Shown piece by piece: positions 6,220 to 12,213 of a stretch of 12,213 nucleotides of DNA. Positions within the stretch are counted from its first letter, which is position 1, and the number at the start of each line of letters is the position of its first letter. This stretch comes from Nitriliruptorales bacterium. Its GTDB lineage: Bacteria > Actinomycetota > Nitriliruptoria > Euzebyales > Egibacteraceae. Below the pieces are notes generated by a model. The model did no database searches. It was not told where the DNA came from and was given only the letters and a program-made list of their open reading frames with translations. The stretch lies in assembly GCA_007126835.1 (NCBI GenBank), contig SLAO01000036.1, positions 1-12,213 of the forward strand. The letters are read 5' to 3'. A program made the translations under genes and the position numbers.

Positions 6220-6248
6220 TTGACAGCCGGAGCCAGGCACCGCACACT
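6220..6248 (+). promoter_or_regulatory. Putative promoter of the ilvBNC leader
   Basis: A perfect -35 TTGACA (6220-6225) is followed after 17 bp by CACACT (6243-6248), a weak -10 keeping the conserved A2 and T6. Transcription would start near 6255, about 54 nt before the leader peptide. An inverted repeat, GAGCCAG-N17-CTGGCTC (6230-6260), spans the -10 and the expected start and could be an operator. Confidence 0.55.
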
Positions 6249-6308
6249 TGCCTCTGGCTCGCCTGCCTGGGTGAGCCTGCCGTCCAGCGCAAAGGGAGGT
6301 GCACGGCC

Positions 6309-6371
6309 ATGCGGAACCTCGCCCGCTCGATCGTGCTCGTACTTCCGCTGCGCCTGGCCGGCGTGCGCTGA
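6309..6371 (+). CDS. ilv operon leader peptide (attenuation)
   Basis: This short ORF encodes MRNLARSIVLVLPLRLAGVR, 20 residues, with a good Shine-Dalgarno (AAGGGAGG, 6292-6299) 9 nt before the ATG. Nine of its residues are Ile, Val or Leu, including the run IVLVL at 8-12 (codons 6330-6344). This is the expected composition of a leader peptide for an acetohydroxyacid synthase operon controlled by charged Ile/Val/Leu tRNA. Its stop (6369-6371) lies in the loop of the first leader hairpin, and an intrinsic terminator follows 20 nt later, ahead of ilvB. Placement, composition and downstream structures agree, although such short ORFs are usually missed by gene callers. Its function is to be translated as a sensor, not to yield a working protein. 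Confidence 0.85.
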   Translation: MRNLARSIVLVLPLRLAGVR

Positions 6372-6410
6372 CGCGCGCACCCCCCAGGCGCAGACCTCTC
6401 GACCGGCCAG
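6348..6410 (+). promoter_or_regulatory. Competing leader RNA pairings (pause hairpin versus antiterminator)
   Basis: CTGCGCCTGG (6348-6357) pairs perfectly with CCAGGCGCAG (6384-6393), enclosing GTGCGC (6363-6368) paired with GCGCAC (6375-6380). Alternatively CTGGCCGG (6354-6361) pairs perfectly with CCGGCCAG (6403-6410), which removes the left arm and loop of the terminator. The pairings overlap and cannot coexist. A ribosome stalled in the IVLVL codons would mask much of the first arm and favour the antiterminator. A ribosome reaching the stop would cover the antiterminator strand and favour termination. The pairings are seen in the sequence; the mechanism is inferred. Confidence 0.7.
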
Positions 6411-6429
6411 CCGGTGAGGGGTCTTTTTT
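6392..6429 (+). terminator. ilv attenuator (intrinsic terminator)
   Basis: The stem 6393-6406 with 6411-6423 contains one G·U pair (T6397/G6419) and one bulged G (6401), has the loop CCAG, and is followed by six T residues (6424-6429). It is the clearest intrinsic terminator in the window. It lies between the leader peptide and ilvB, as expected for transcription attenuation. Confidence 0.85.
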
Positions 6430-6487
6430 CGTCCCACCGCCATCTCATCCGACTCGCAAGCCGATGCCGAGCCAAACCGAGGAAACC

Positions 6488-8290
6488 ATGGAGATCACCG
6501 GCGCAGAAGCCGTTATCCGCTCGCTGGAAGCCGAAGGCGTGGACGTCATGTTCGGCCACCCGGGAGGAGCGATCCTGCCGGCGTACGACCCGATGCTGGA
6601 CTCGTCCATCCGCCACATCCTCGCCCGCCACGAGCAGGGTGCGGGTCACATGGCGGAGGGGTACGCGCAGGCTACCGGGCGGGTCGGCGTGGCGATCGCC
6701 ACCAGCGGGCCGGGCGGGACGAACCTCGTGACCGCGCTGGCCGATGCCTACATGGACTCGGTGCCGATCGTGGCGATCACCGGGCAGGTGCCGACCGCCG
6801 CGGTGGGGGGCGACGCCTTCCAGGAAGCCGACATCACCGGCATCACCATGCCGATCACCAAGCACAACGAGATGGTGCACGAGCCCGAGCGCATCGCCGG
6901 CGCGATCGCCGAGGCGTTCCACATCGCCGCCACGGGGCGCCCAGGGCCGGTGCTGGTGGACCTGCCAAAGGATGTCCTCAACGCGACGTTTGTCTACCAG
7001 CCGGCGGGGAAGCTGTCCCTCCCCGGCTACAAGCCCACCCTGCGGGGTCACGGCAAGATGGTGCGCGAGGCCGTGCGCGAGATCGCGGCCGCTGAACGGC
7101 CGGTCATCTACGCCGGCGGCGGGGTCATCAAGTCGGAGGGCCACGACGCGCTGCGGCGCCTCGCCGAGCGCGCGAACCTGCCGGTGGTGACTACGCTCAT
7201 GGCGCGGGGGGCATTCCCGGACAGTCACCCGCAGCACTTGGGGATGCCTGGCATGCACGGCCACTGGACCGCGGTGACCGCCATGCAGAAGTCCGACCTG
7301 CTGATCACCCTCGGTGCGCGGTTCGACGACCGGGTGACCGGAAACCTCGCGCATTTCGCGCCCGATGCCCGAGTCATCCACGTGGACGTCGACCCCGCCG
7401 AGATCGGCAAGAACCGCGCTGTCGACGTGCCGATCGTGGGCGACTGCCGGATCGTGGCCGAGCAGATGGTCGAAGCACTCGACGCGGCCTTGGAAAGCGG
7501 CACCAGCCTGCCGGACCTGTCGCGGTGGTGGGCGACCCTCGACGAGTGGCGCGGGGCGCATCCTCTACGTGACACCCAGGAACCCGACGGTCTGCTCAAG
7601 CCGCAGACGGTGATCCGCGCCATCTCCGAGAAGATCGGCGGGGACGGCATCGTCGTCACCGGGGTGGGTCAGCACCAGATGTGGGCTGCGCAGCACATCC
7701 GTTACGAGCGTCCCCGCAGCTGGATCAACTCGGGCGGCCTCGGCACGATGGGCTTCTGCGTGCCCGCAGCCATCGGGGCCAAGGTCGGCCAGCCCGCGCA
7801 GAAGGTGATCGCCATCGATGGCGACGGCAGCTTCCAGATGACCCTGCAAGAGCTCGCCACCGCCCGGACGGAGAACATCCCGGTCGTCTTCTGCGTCATC
7901 AACAACGGCAGCCTCGGCATGGTCCGCCAATGGCAGGAGCTGTTCTACGGCGAGCGCTACTCGTCGATCGACCTGGGCTTCGAGGTGCCCGACCTGGTGC
8001 GGCTCGCCGAGGCGTACGGCATGCCGGGCTACCGCTGCGACGACCCCGACGACGTGGACGCGACCTTGGACAAGGCCTTCGGGGTCACCGACTCGCCGGT
8101 GATCATCGACTTCCGCTGCGACCCCACCGAGAAGGTCTTCCCGATGGTGCCCGCCGGCGCCAGCAACGACGACGTCATCGAGTCCGCCGAGGACTGGTAC
8201 GGCCAGACCCGTGGAGCCCCAGTCGACGGCGACGGCGAGCCCGGCGGGCAGGGCATCCCCGACCACCTGCGCGAGGGCAACGTCGTCTGA
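6488..8290 (+). CDS. ilvB: Acetolactate synthase (acetohydroxyacid synthase) large subunit
   Basis: This ThDP/FAD enzyme condenses pyruvate with pyruvate or 2-oxobutyrate, the first common step to valine, leucine and isoleucine. It has 600 residues, typical for the family. Motifs are FGHPGGAILPAYD (22-34), RHEQGAGHMAEGYA (47-60) with catalytic E49, GPGGTNLVTALADA (74-87), the FAD-region GAFPDSHPQHLGMPGMHG (241-258), and the ThDP/Mg motif from GDGS (445-448) to NN (472-473), ending SLGMVRQWQELFY. The ATG at 6488 is chosen because GAGG (6479-6482) lies 5 nt upstream and the product then starts MEITGAEA, in register with homologues. The ATG at 6464 lacks a ribosome site. The frame is open further upstream through the attenuator but is not coding there. 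The last 30 residues are a Gly/Asp-rich tail. The gene is controlled by the upstream attenuator, and ilvN follows after 65 nt. Confidence 0.97.
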   Translation: MEITGAEAVIRSLEAEGVDVMFGHPGGAILPAYDPMLDSSIRHILARHEQGAGHMAEGYAQATGRVGVAIATSGPGGTNLVTALADAYMDSVPIVAITGQVPTAAVGGDAFQEADITGITMPITKHNEMVHEPERIAGAIAEAFHIAATGRPGPVLVDLPKDVLNATFVYQPAGKLSLPGYKPTLRGHGKMVREAVREIAAAERPVIYAGGGVIKSEGHDALRRLAERANLPVVTTLMARGAFPDSHPQHLGMPGMHGHWTAVTAMQKSDLLITLGARFDDRVTGNLAHFAPDARVIHVDVDPAEIGKNRAVDVPIVGDCRIVAEQMVEALDAALESGTSLPDLSRWWATLDEWRGAHPLRDTQEPDGLLKPQTVIRAISEKIGGDGIVVTGVGQHQMWAAQHIRYERPRSWINSGGLGTMGFCVPAAIGAKVGQPAQKVIAIDGDGSFQMTLQELATARTENIPVVFCVINNGSLGMVRQWQELFYGERYSSIDLGFEVPDLVRLAEAYGMPGYRCDDPDDVDATLDKAFGVTDSPVIIDFRCDPTEKVFPMVPAGASNDDVIESAEDWYGQTRGAPVDGDGEPGGQGIPDHLREGNVV

Positions 8291-8294
8291 ACCA

Positions 8295-8335
8295 ACCTCC
8301 CGCAACGCGCACCCTCCGGGAGTGAAGACCTCCCG
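8295..8335 (+). promoter_or_regulatory. Alternative hairpins between ilvB and ilvN
   Basis: CTCCCG occurs at 8297-8302 and 8330-8335, within a direct repeat ACCTCCCG, with CGGGAG (8317-8322) between them. The centre can pair with either copy, giving two exclusive 6-bp hairpins just before the ilvN Shine-Dalgarno (AGGAG, 8346-8350). They may modulate ilvN translation or processing, or be chance in GC-rich DNA. Confidence 0.3.
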
Positions 8336-8355
8336 ACGACAGTCCAGGAGTTCGC

Positions 8356-8874
8356 ATGCACACGCTGTCCGTCCTCGTCGAGAACAAGCCCGGCGTCCTT
8401 GCCCGGGTCGCGGGCCTGTTCAGCCGGCGCGGCTACAACATCGAATCGCTCGCGGTGGGGCCCACCGAGGTTGAGGACGTCTCGCGCATGACCATCGTGG
8501 TCGACGCCGACCGTCAGCCCCTCGAGCAGGTGACCAAGCAGCTCAACAAGCTCGTCCACGTCATCAAGATCGTCGAGCTCGAGGCCACCGAGGCGGTCGC
8601 CCGCGAGCTGTGGCTCGTCAAGGTCTCCGCCGAGGGGCGCACCCGAGGCGAGGTGATCGAGGTGGCCGAGGTGTTCCGCGCCAAGGTCGTCGACGTCGAC
8701 GTGGACGCGGTGACGTTGGAGGCGACCGGCTCGACCGACAAGCTCAACGCGCTCGTGCGGCTGCTGGCCCCCTACGGCATCCGTGAGCTGGTGCGCTCTG
8801 GCACGATCGCCGTCGGCCGTGGCGCCAAGAGCATCACCGAAGGCCGCGCGCTGCGCCTCGAACGCAGCGCCTGA
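8356..8874 (+). CDS. ilvN: Acetolactate synthase small (regulatory) subunit
   Basis: This 172-residue regulatory partner of IlvB activates the catalytic subunit and confers feedback inhibition, usually by valine. The N-terminal ACT domain (about 1-76) begins HTLSVLVENKPGVLARVAGLFSRRGYNIESLAVG (2-35), with the NKPGVLARV and RGYNIESL signatures that surround the effector site. The C-terminal ALS_ss_C domain (about 80-160) contains ELWLVKVSAEGRTRGEV and LEATGSTDKLNALVRLLAPYGIRELVRSG. Length and both domains match actinobacterial IlvN. The start is supported by AGGAG 5 nt upstream of the ATG. It lies 65 nt after ilvB and is presumably on the same transcript under the ilv attenuator. Confidence 0.97.
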   Translation: MHTLSVLVENKPGVLARVAGLFSRRGYNIESLAVGPTEVEDVSRMTIVVDADRQPLEQVTKQLNKLVHVIKIVELEATEAVARELWLVKVSAEGRTRGEVIEVAEVFRAKVVDVDVDAVTLEATGSTDKLNALVRLLAPYGIRELVRSGTIAVGRGAKSITEGRALRLERSA

Positions 8875-8913
8875 CCCACCTTCGAGAACCTGTCCGGTCG
8901 AGCGCCCCGCCGT

Positions 8914-8932
8914 GCCGGCGTAGGCTGCCGGC
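8914..8932 (+). promoter_or_regulatory. GCCGGC-N7-GCCGGC hairpin with possible internal -10 before ilvC
   Basis: In the 121-nt ilvN-ilvC gap two GCCGGC copies (8914-8919 and 8927-8932) form a 6-bp stem. The loop holds TAGGCT (8921-8926), which fits a TANNNT -10 but lacks a recognisable -35. It could be an RNA processing site or a weak internal promoter giving ilvC independent expression. Both readings are tentative. Confidence 0.25.
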
Positions 8933-8995
8933 CGCGCGTGACCCATCACGAACCCGGCGTGTGACGGCGCCGTGCGACACCAGCGAGAGGACACC

Positions 8996-10000
8996 ATGGC
9001 AACGATGTACTACGACGAAGACGCCGACCCCGGCGTGCTGGCCGGCAAGACCGTGGCGGTGCTCGGCTATGGCTCCCAGGGCCACGCCCACGCCCGCAAC
9101 CTGCTCGAGTCGGGGGTGGACGTCGTGGTCGGGCTCTACGAGGGCTCGCGCAGCCGAGCCGACGCGGAAGCGGCGGGGCTGACCGTGCTGCCGACCGCCG
9201 AGGCGGCCAAGCGCGGCGACGTCGTCGTCGTGCTGCTGCCCGACACCGTCCAGCCCGACGTGTTCACCCAGGACATCCGACCGGGTCTTGAGCCGGGCAA
9301 CGCCGTCGTCTTCGGGCACGGCTTCAACGTCCACTACGGCCAGGTCCACCCCCCCGACGACGTGGACGTGCTGATGATCGCCCCGAAGGGTCCCGGCCAC
9401 ATCGTGCGCCGCACGTACACCGAGGGCACCGGGGTGCCGGCGCTGCTGGCCGTGGAGCAAGACGCCACCGGCAGCGCCAAGGCGCTGGGCCTGGCCTACG
9501 CGCGCGCGCTGGGTGCCACCCGCGCCGGGGTCATCGAGACGACGTTCGCCGAGGAGACCGAGACGGACCTCTTCGGGGAGCAGACCGTGCTGTGCGGCGG
9601 CGTGTCGAGCCTGGTGCAGAAGGCGTTCGAGACCCTGACCGAGGCCGGCTATCAATCCGAGGTCGCCTACTTCGAGGTCCTGCACGAGCTCAAGCTGATC
9701 GTCGACCTGTTCTACGAGGGCGGGTTGGCGCGGATGCGCTACTCGGTGTCGGACACCGCCGAGTTCGGCGACTACCACTCCGGCTCGTACGTGATCGACG
9801 AGGGCGTGAAGGAGCGCATGCGCGAGACGCTGACCGCGATCCAGGACGGGTCGTTCGCGCGGACGTGGATCCTGGAGAACCAGGCCGGTCGGCCGTCGTT
9901 CCAGGCGATGCGCCGGCGCGAGGCAGCCCATCCCATCGAAGAGGTCGGCCGGCAACTGCGCGCGATGATGGACTTCCTTCCCGAGCCAACCGACCACTAG
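8996..10000 (+). CDS. ilvC: Ketol-acid reductoisomerase, class I
   Basis: This Mg/NAD(P)H enzyme isomerises and reduces acetolactate or acetohydroxybutyrate, the second common branched-chain step. The 334 residues fit the short class I form. The Rossmann motif is GYGSQGHAHA (24-33). Catalytic or metal residues visible by motif are H108 (FGHGFN), K131 (APKGPGH), D191 and E195 (ETDLFGEQ), E227 and E231 (YFEVLHEL) and S252 (SVSDTAE). The cofactor loop reads GLYEGSRSRADAE (46-58). Many class I enzymes have GLR and a Trp near the loop end, so Y48 and R54 are variations. R52/R54 and S51/S53 suggest NADPH use. The ATG at 8996 follows AGAGG by 5 nt and is preferred to the GTG at 8972. It is third in the ilvBNC order. 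Confidence 0.97.
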   Translation: MATMYYDEDADPGVLAGKTVAVLGYGSQGHAHARNLLESGVDVVVGLYEGSRSRADAEAAGLTVLPTAEAAKRGDVVVVLLPDTVQPDVFTQDIRPGLEPGNAVVFGHGFNVHYGQVHPPDDVDVLMIAPKGPGHIVRRTYTEGTGVPALLAVEQDATGSAKALGLAYARALGATRAGVIETTFAEETETDLFGEQTVLCGGVSSLVQKAFETLTEAGYQSEVAYFEVLHELKLIVDLFYEGGLARMRYSVSDTAEFGDYHSGSYVIDEGVKERMRETLTAIQDGSFARTWILENQAGRPSFQAMRRREAAHPIEEVGRQLRAMMDFLPEPTDH

Positions 10001-10002
10001 AG

Positions 10003-10026
10003 CGCCGGGACTGGCATCACCCGGCG
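10003..10026 (+). terminator. Hairpin after ilvC, possible terminator
   Basis: CGCCGGG (10003-10009) pairs perfectly with CCCGGCG (10020-10026) around a 10-nt loop, directly after the ilvC stop. No T-tract follows, so it is a weak terminator candidate. The separate promoter upstream of serA makes a transcript end here plausible. Confidence 0.4.
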
Positions 10027-10045
10027 GGGCGGGGACCGTCGGGCT

Positions 10046-10075
10046 TTGTGAAGTGCCGCACGATCTCGCTAAGGT
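10046..10075 (+). promoter_or_regulatory. Putative serA promoter
   Basis: TTGTGA (10046-10051) and TAAGGT (10070-10075) are separated by 18 bp and fit a housekeeping-sigma promoter with a TANNNT -10. The expected start near 10082 leaves a leader of about 30 nt with the ribosome site AGGAG at 10101-10105. It suggests serA is expressed independently of ilvBNC. Confidence 0.5.
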
Positions 10076-10111
10076 CAACTGGGAACCCTCCCGTCAACCC
10101 AGGAGCGTGCT

Positions 10112-11689
10112 GTGACCATGCGGGTCCTCGTGGCCGACAAACTGTCCGATGCCGGCGTGAAAGAGCTGTCTGAGCACTTCGACGTCGATGTGCGCACGGG
10201 CTTGGACAAGCCCACCCTCATCGAGGCGATGCCGGAGTACGACGGGGTCGTCGTGCGCTCCTCGACGAGGATCGACGCCGATGTGATCGCTGCCGGCACC
10301 CGGCTCAAGGTGATCGCCCGCGCCGGGATCGGGCTCGACAACGTCGACGTCCCGGCCGCGACCACCCGTGGGGTCATCGTCTGCAACGCCCCGCAGTCGA
10401 ACATCATCAGCGCGGCTGAACACACCGTCGCGTTGCTGCTCGCGCTGGCCCGCGACATCCCGCGGGCGCACCAGAGCCTGTCGGGCGGGGCGTGGGACCG
10501 CAGCGCCTTCCAGGGCGTCGAGCTGCACGGCAAGACCCTGGGGGTGGTGGGACTCGGCCGGGTGGGTGCGCTGGTCGCACAGCGCTGCTCGGCCTTCGGG
10601 ATGCGGTTGCTGGCCTACGACCCGTACATCTCGGCCGAGCGCGCCGCGCAGATGGGCGTCGAGCTGGTCAGCACCGTGCCCGAGCTGTGCCGGGTAGCCG
10701 ACGTCCTGACCGTGCACCTGCCCAAGACCGCGGACACCGTCGGGTTGATCGGCGAGGATGAGCTGCGCGCCATGAAGCCCACCGCCTTGCTGGTCAACAC
10801 CGCCCGTGGCGGCATCGTCGACGAGGAGGCCCTGCACGCTGCCCTGTCATGGGGTTGGATCGCCGGCGCCGCCCTGGACGTGTTCGAGGCCGAGCCGACG
10901 ACGCAGTCGCCGCTGTTCGGCATGGACAACGTCGTGGTGACCCCCCATCTGGGCGCGTCAACGGCGGAGGCACAGGACAAGGCCGGCACGATGGTCGCCG
11001 AGGCGGTGCGGCTGGCGCTGACCGGCGAGTACGTGCCCAGCGCCGTGAACGTGCAGGTGTCGGCGGGCATCCCCGAGCGTGTCAAGCCGTTCATGCCGCT
11101 GGCTGAGACGCTCGGCCGGGTGTTCACCGCCTTGAAGCCCAGCGCGGCCGCGGGTCTGACGATCGAGTACCGGGGGCGACTCGCCGACGAGGAGACGCAG
11201 GCGCTGACGCTGTCGACTCTTCGCGGGTTGCTCGCAGACATCTCGTCCGAGCCGGTGACCTTCGTCAACGCCCCGCTGCTCGCGGAGGAGCGTGGCTTGT
11301 CGGTGTCCACGCTGACCTCCAGGGAGACCCGCGATTTCGTGTCGCTGATCCGGGTGTCGGCCGGCGAGGTCGCCGTGGCCGGCACGCTGATCGGCGCGAA
11401 TGACAAGCCCCGGCTCGTCGAGGTGTGGGGCTTCGCCGTGGACATGGAGCCCGCCGACCACATGGTCTTCTTCCGCTACGTCGACCGCCCGGGCATTGTG
11501 GGGCTGATCGGTGGCAAACTCGGCGAGGCCGGCGTCAACATCGCCACGATGCAGGTGGGTCGCCACTCCCAGGGTGGCGAGGCGCTCATCGCGATGGCCG
11601 TCGACACCGCGATCCCTCCCGCGGTCGTCGACGACATCGCGACTGCGATCGGAGCGACCGATGCCCGCCAGATCGACCTCGAGGCCTAG
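10112..11689 (+). CDS. serA: D-3-phosphoglycerate dehydrogenase (long, ACT-containing form)
   Basis: It oxidises 3-phosphoglycerate to 3-phosphohydroxypyruvate, the first committed step of serine synthesis. The 525 residues match the long form of mycobacteria and other actinobacteria. The order is substrate and NAD domains (about 1-310), an intervening ASB domain (about 320-445) and a C-terminal ACT domain (about 452-525, HMVFFRYVDRPGIVGLIGG), which in the family mediates serine feedback. The NAD motif is GLGRVG (147-152) with acidic D170 at the next strand end. Catalytic residues are R232 (NTARGG), E261 (LDVFEAEP) and H279 (TPHLGAST). The GTG at 10112 is preferred over the ATG at 10118 because AGGAG lies 6 nt before it. 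The next gene's Shine-Dalgarno overlaps the stop, so the two are co-translated. Confidence 0.97.
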   Translation: MTMRVLVADKLSDAGVKELSEHFDVDVRTGLDKPTLIEAMPEYDGVVVRSSTRIDADVIAAGTRLKVIARAGIGLDNVDVPAATTRGVIVCNAPQSNIISAAEHTVALLLALARDIPRAHQSLSGGAWDRSAFQGVELHGKTLGVVGLGRVGALVAQRCSAFGMRLLAYDPYISAERAAQMGVELVSTVPELCRVADVLTVHLPKTADTVGLIGEDELRAMKPTALLVNTARGGIVDEEALHAALSWGWIAGAALDVFEAEPTTQSPLFGMDNVVVTPHLGASTAEAQDKAGTMVAEAVRLALTGEYVPSAVNVQVSAGIPERVKPFMPLAETLGRVFTALKPSAAAGLTIEYRGRLADEETQALTLSTLRGLLADISSEPVTFVNAPLLAEERGLSVSTLTSRETRDFVSLIRVSAGEVAVAGTLIGANDKPRLVEVWGFAVDMEPADHMVFFRYVDRPGIVGLIGGKLGEAGVNIATMQVGRHSQGGEALIAMAVDTAIPPAVVDDIATAIGATDARQIDLEA

Positions 11690-11698
11690 GAGACCGCT

Positions 11699-12213
11699 AT
11701 GGGCACGCCCCGCGTCGCCGTCGCTCCCGTCGGCACACGCGACTATCTCCGCCAAGCCGTCCGCGACGGCGGGGGCGAGCTCTCAGACCCCTCCGACGCC
11801 GAGGCGTTGGTCTGGGCCGATATCGGCGACCCGGAGGGCCTGACCGAGCTCCTTGACCGGTACGACACCATCCGGTGGGTGCAGCTGCCGTGGGCCGGGG
11901 TGGAGGCGTACGCTCGGGCGGGGACGTTCGACCACGCGCACCTGTGGACCTCGGGCAAGGGGGTCTACGCCGAGCCGGTCGCCGAGCATGCGCTGGCGCT
12001 GACCTTGGCCGGGATGTGGGAGATGAAGCGCTGGGCGAGAGCCCGGACCTGGGGGGACGACGCGGGTATCAGCCTCATCCGGGGGCGTGTCACGATCTTC
12101 GGTGGGGGAGGGATCACCGAGGCGCTGCTTCGGCTCCTGGCGCCGTTCGACAGCCACGTGACCGTGATCCGGCGGCATCCAGCAGAGATGGCCGGCGCCG
12201 ACGAGGTGATCGA
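11699..12213 (+). CDS. D-isomer-specific 2-hydroxyacid dehydrogenase family protein (partial, 3' end missing)
   Basis: The reading frame stays open from the ATG at 11699 to the window end, giving 171 codons. AGGAG (11688-11692) overlaps the serA stop and sits 6 nt before the ATG, so this is the second gene of a serA operon. The product starts MGTPRVAVAPVG. It shows LPWAGVEAY (about 63-71), GKGVYAEPVAEHALALTLAGM (about 87-107, the substrate-domain segment with the family's AEH motif), then RGRVTIFGGGGITEALLRLL (about 129-148) at the NAD-binding Rossmann turn. In that turn the third Gly of GxGxxG is Thr (GGGGIT). The catalytic Arg/Glu/His region is beyond the window. It is clearly a paralogue family of serA's catalytic half without evidence that it acts on phosphoglycerate; the substrate is unknown. 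Confidence 0.85.
   Translation, partial: MGTPRVAVAPVGTRDYLRQAVRDGGGELSDPSDAEALVWADIGDPEGLTELLDRYDTIRWVQLPWAGVEAYARAGTFDHAHLWTSGKGVYAEPVAEHALALTLAGMWEMKRWARARTWGDDAGISLIRGRVTIFGGGGITEALLRLLAPFDSHVTVIRRHPAEMAGADEVI

Noticed and set aside
6299..6487. Upstream extension of the ilvB frame
   Set aside because: It would translate the leader and terminator region; homologues begin near MEITGAEA and the ribosome site supports 6488.
5597..7561. 654-codon minus-strand open frame across nagZ, the ilv leader and ilvB
   Set aside because: It spans two genes and an attenuator on the other strand, with Arg/His/Gly-rich composition and no recognisable domain.
1..12213. tRNA, rRNA, CRISPR array, insertion sequence or prophage
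   Set aside because: No cloverleaf sequence, regular spaced repeats, transposase or phage genes were seen; the window looks like core chromosome.

Overview
The window is GC-rich (roughly two thirds G+C by eye). It has strong GC3 bias, frequent GTG starts and actinobacterial-type proteins, and all convincing genes lie on the plus strand. Gene content and protein style suggest an actinomycetote, possibly of the Nitriliruptoria/Euzebya/Egibacter type. That placement is inference from protein character, not from a marker gene.

Layout. (1) Positions 51-1631 carry a YjbQ-family (UPF0047) protein and a type 2 isopentenyl-diphosphate isomerase (fni), close together and probably co-transcribed. (2) Positions 1632-2119 contain no conventional gene but are dense in signals: a cluster of GTGAC/GTCAC half-sites, an A-tract plus C5/G6 hairpin, an extended -10 promoter, a 14-bp palindrome, a 29-codon ORF with a good Shine-Dalgarno that looks like a bare signal peptide ending SRHIW, and a perfect 14-bp hairpin. 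This reads as a compact transcription unit of about 260 nt. (3) Positions 2120-5940 carry a polytopic NarL-type histidine kinase, its LuxR/NarL-type response regulator (4-nt overlap) and, 18 nt further on, a secreted NagZ-like GH3 hydrolase. (4) Positions 5941-6487 hold a large REP-like inverted repeat after nagZ. They then hold the ilv control region: a promoter with a perfect TTGACA, a 20-residue Ile/Val/Leu-rich leader peptide, competing RNA pairings and an intrinsic terminator with a T6 tract. (5) Positions 6488-10000 are ilvB, ilvN and ilvC. (6) serA has its own likely promoter (10112-11689). It is followed by a second D-2-hydroxyacid dehydrogenase that runs off the window end.

How the genes fit together. 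ilvBNC covers the first two shared steps of branched-chain amino-acid synthesis, and its leader explains regulation by charged Ile/Val/Leu tRNA. serA starts serine synthesis. fni supplies the IPP/DMAPP balance. The two-component pair sits between a possible exported micro-peptide and a cell-wall hydrolase. This arrangement allows, but does not prove, a peptide-sensing or envelope-sensing circuit. That circuit and the ilv attenuator are the two observations most worth following up.
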